Source: an uncultured Collinsella sp. (GTDB taxonomy: Bacteria > Actinomycetota > Coriobacteriia > Coriobacteriales > Coriobacteriaceae). Taken from it: a stretch of DNA of 6,014 nt. Positions 5,982-6,014 of this stretch are shown here, in pieces. The stretch is from contig CABMPS010000125.1 of NCBI GenBank assembly GCA_902388545.1, positions 1 through 6,014 of the forward strand. The letters are read 5' to 3'. Each line of letters starts with the position of its first letter. Within the stretch, counting starts at the first letter, position 1. Under the pieces are notes generated by a model that was given only the letters and a program-made list of their open reading frames with translations, did no database searches and had not been told where the DNA came from. A program made the translations under genes and the position numbers.

Positions 5982-6014
5982 ATGGATATCAACACACGCA
6001 ACATAGCAACACAC
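5982..6014 (+). CDS. First 11 codons of an unrecognised, probably leaderless gene
   Basis: ATG at 5982 opens MDINTRNIATH and runs off the right edge. There is no ribosome binding site upstream, but TATACT lies at 5969-5974, the right distance for a leaderless message. Too little protein is visible to name a family. It is divergent from the DUF2207 gene. Confidence 0.5.
   Translation, partial: MDINTRNIATH

Overview
The window looks like chromosomal DNA from a high-GC Gram-positive gut actinobacterium. Collinsella or a close relative in the Coriobacteriia is my best guess. It rests on base and codon composition, the GNAT plus DUF2207 gene content, and intergenic motifs that resemble what I remember of Collinsella genomes; no search was run. 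It holds three complete genes, two genes cut by the window edges, and two repeat-rich intergenic regions. I see no tRNA, rRNA, CRISPR array, transposase gene or phage gene.

Layout. 1-291 (-): N-terminal part of an unrecognised protein that runs off the left edge. 309-343: a strong hairpin terminator at the end of the purH transcript, very close to the next start codon. About 428-520: a long imperfect inverted repeat. 542-2149 (-): purH, the bifunctional enzyme for the last two steps of IMP synthesis. 2150-2426: divergent intergenic region with a 9-bp tandem repeat. 2427-3068 (+): a GNAT-family N-acetyltransferase. 3069-3520: non-coding, with two copies of a short GTCCCC-containing repeat, a 226-bp stretch bounded by 31-bp inverted repeats, and a very stable hairpin. 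3521-5467 (-): a secreted/membrane-anchored DUF2207 protein with a glycine-only-like tail. 5468-5981: a gene-free, repeat- and hairpin-rich region. 5982 onward (+): the first codons of a probably leaderless gene.

The genes do not form one pathway. purH is housekeeping, the acetyltransferase is divergent from it, and the DUF2207 protein converges on the acetyltransferase. The less ordinary content is in the spacers: degenerate paired repeats like those moved by REP-associated transposases, an inverted-repeat-bounded element, a terminator-shaped hairpin with no gene to terminate, and two cases where the -10 box sits almost on the start codon. I did not find a convincing new multi-gene system; the repeat elements are the best leads.
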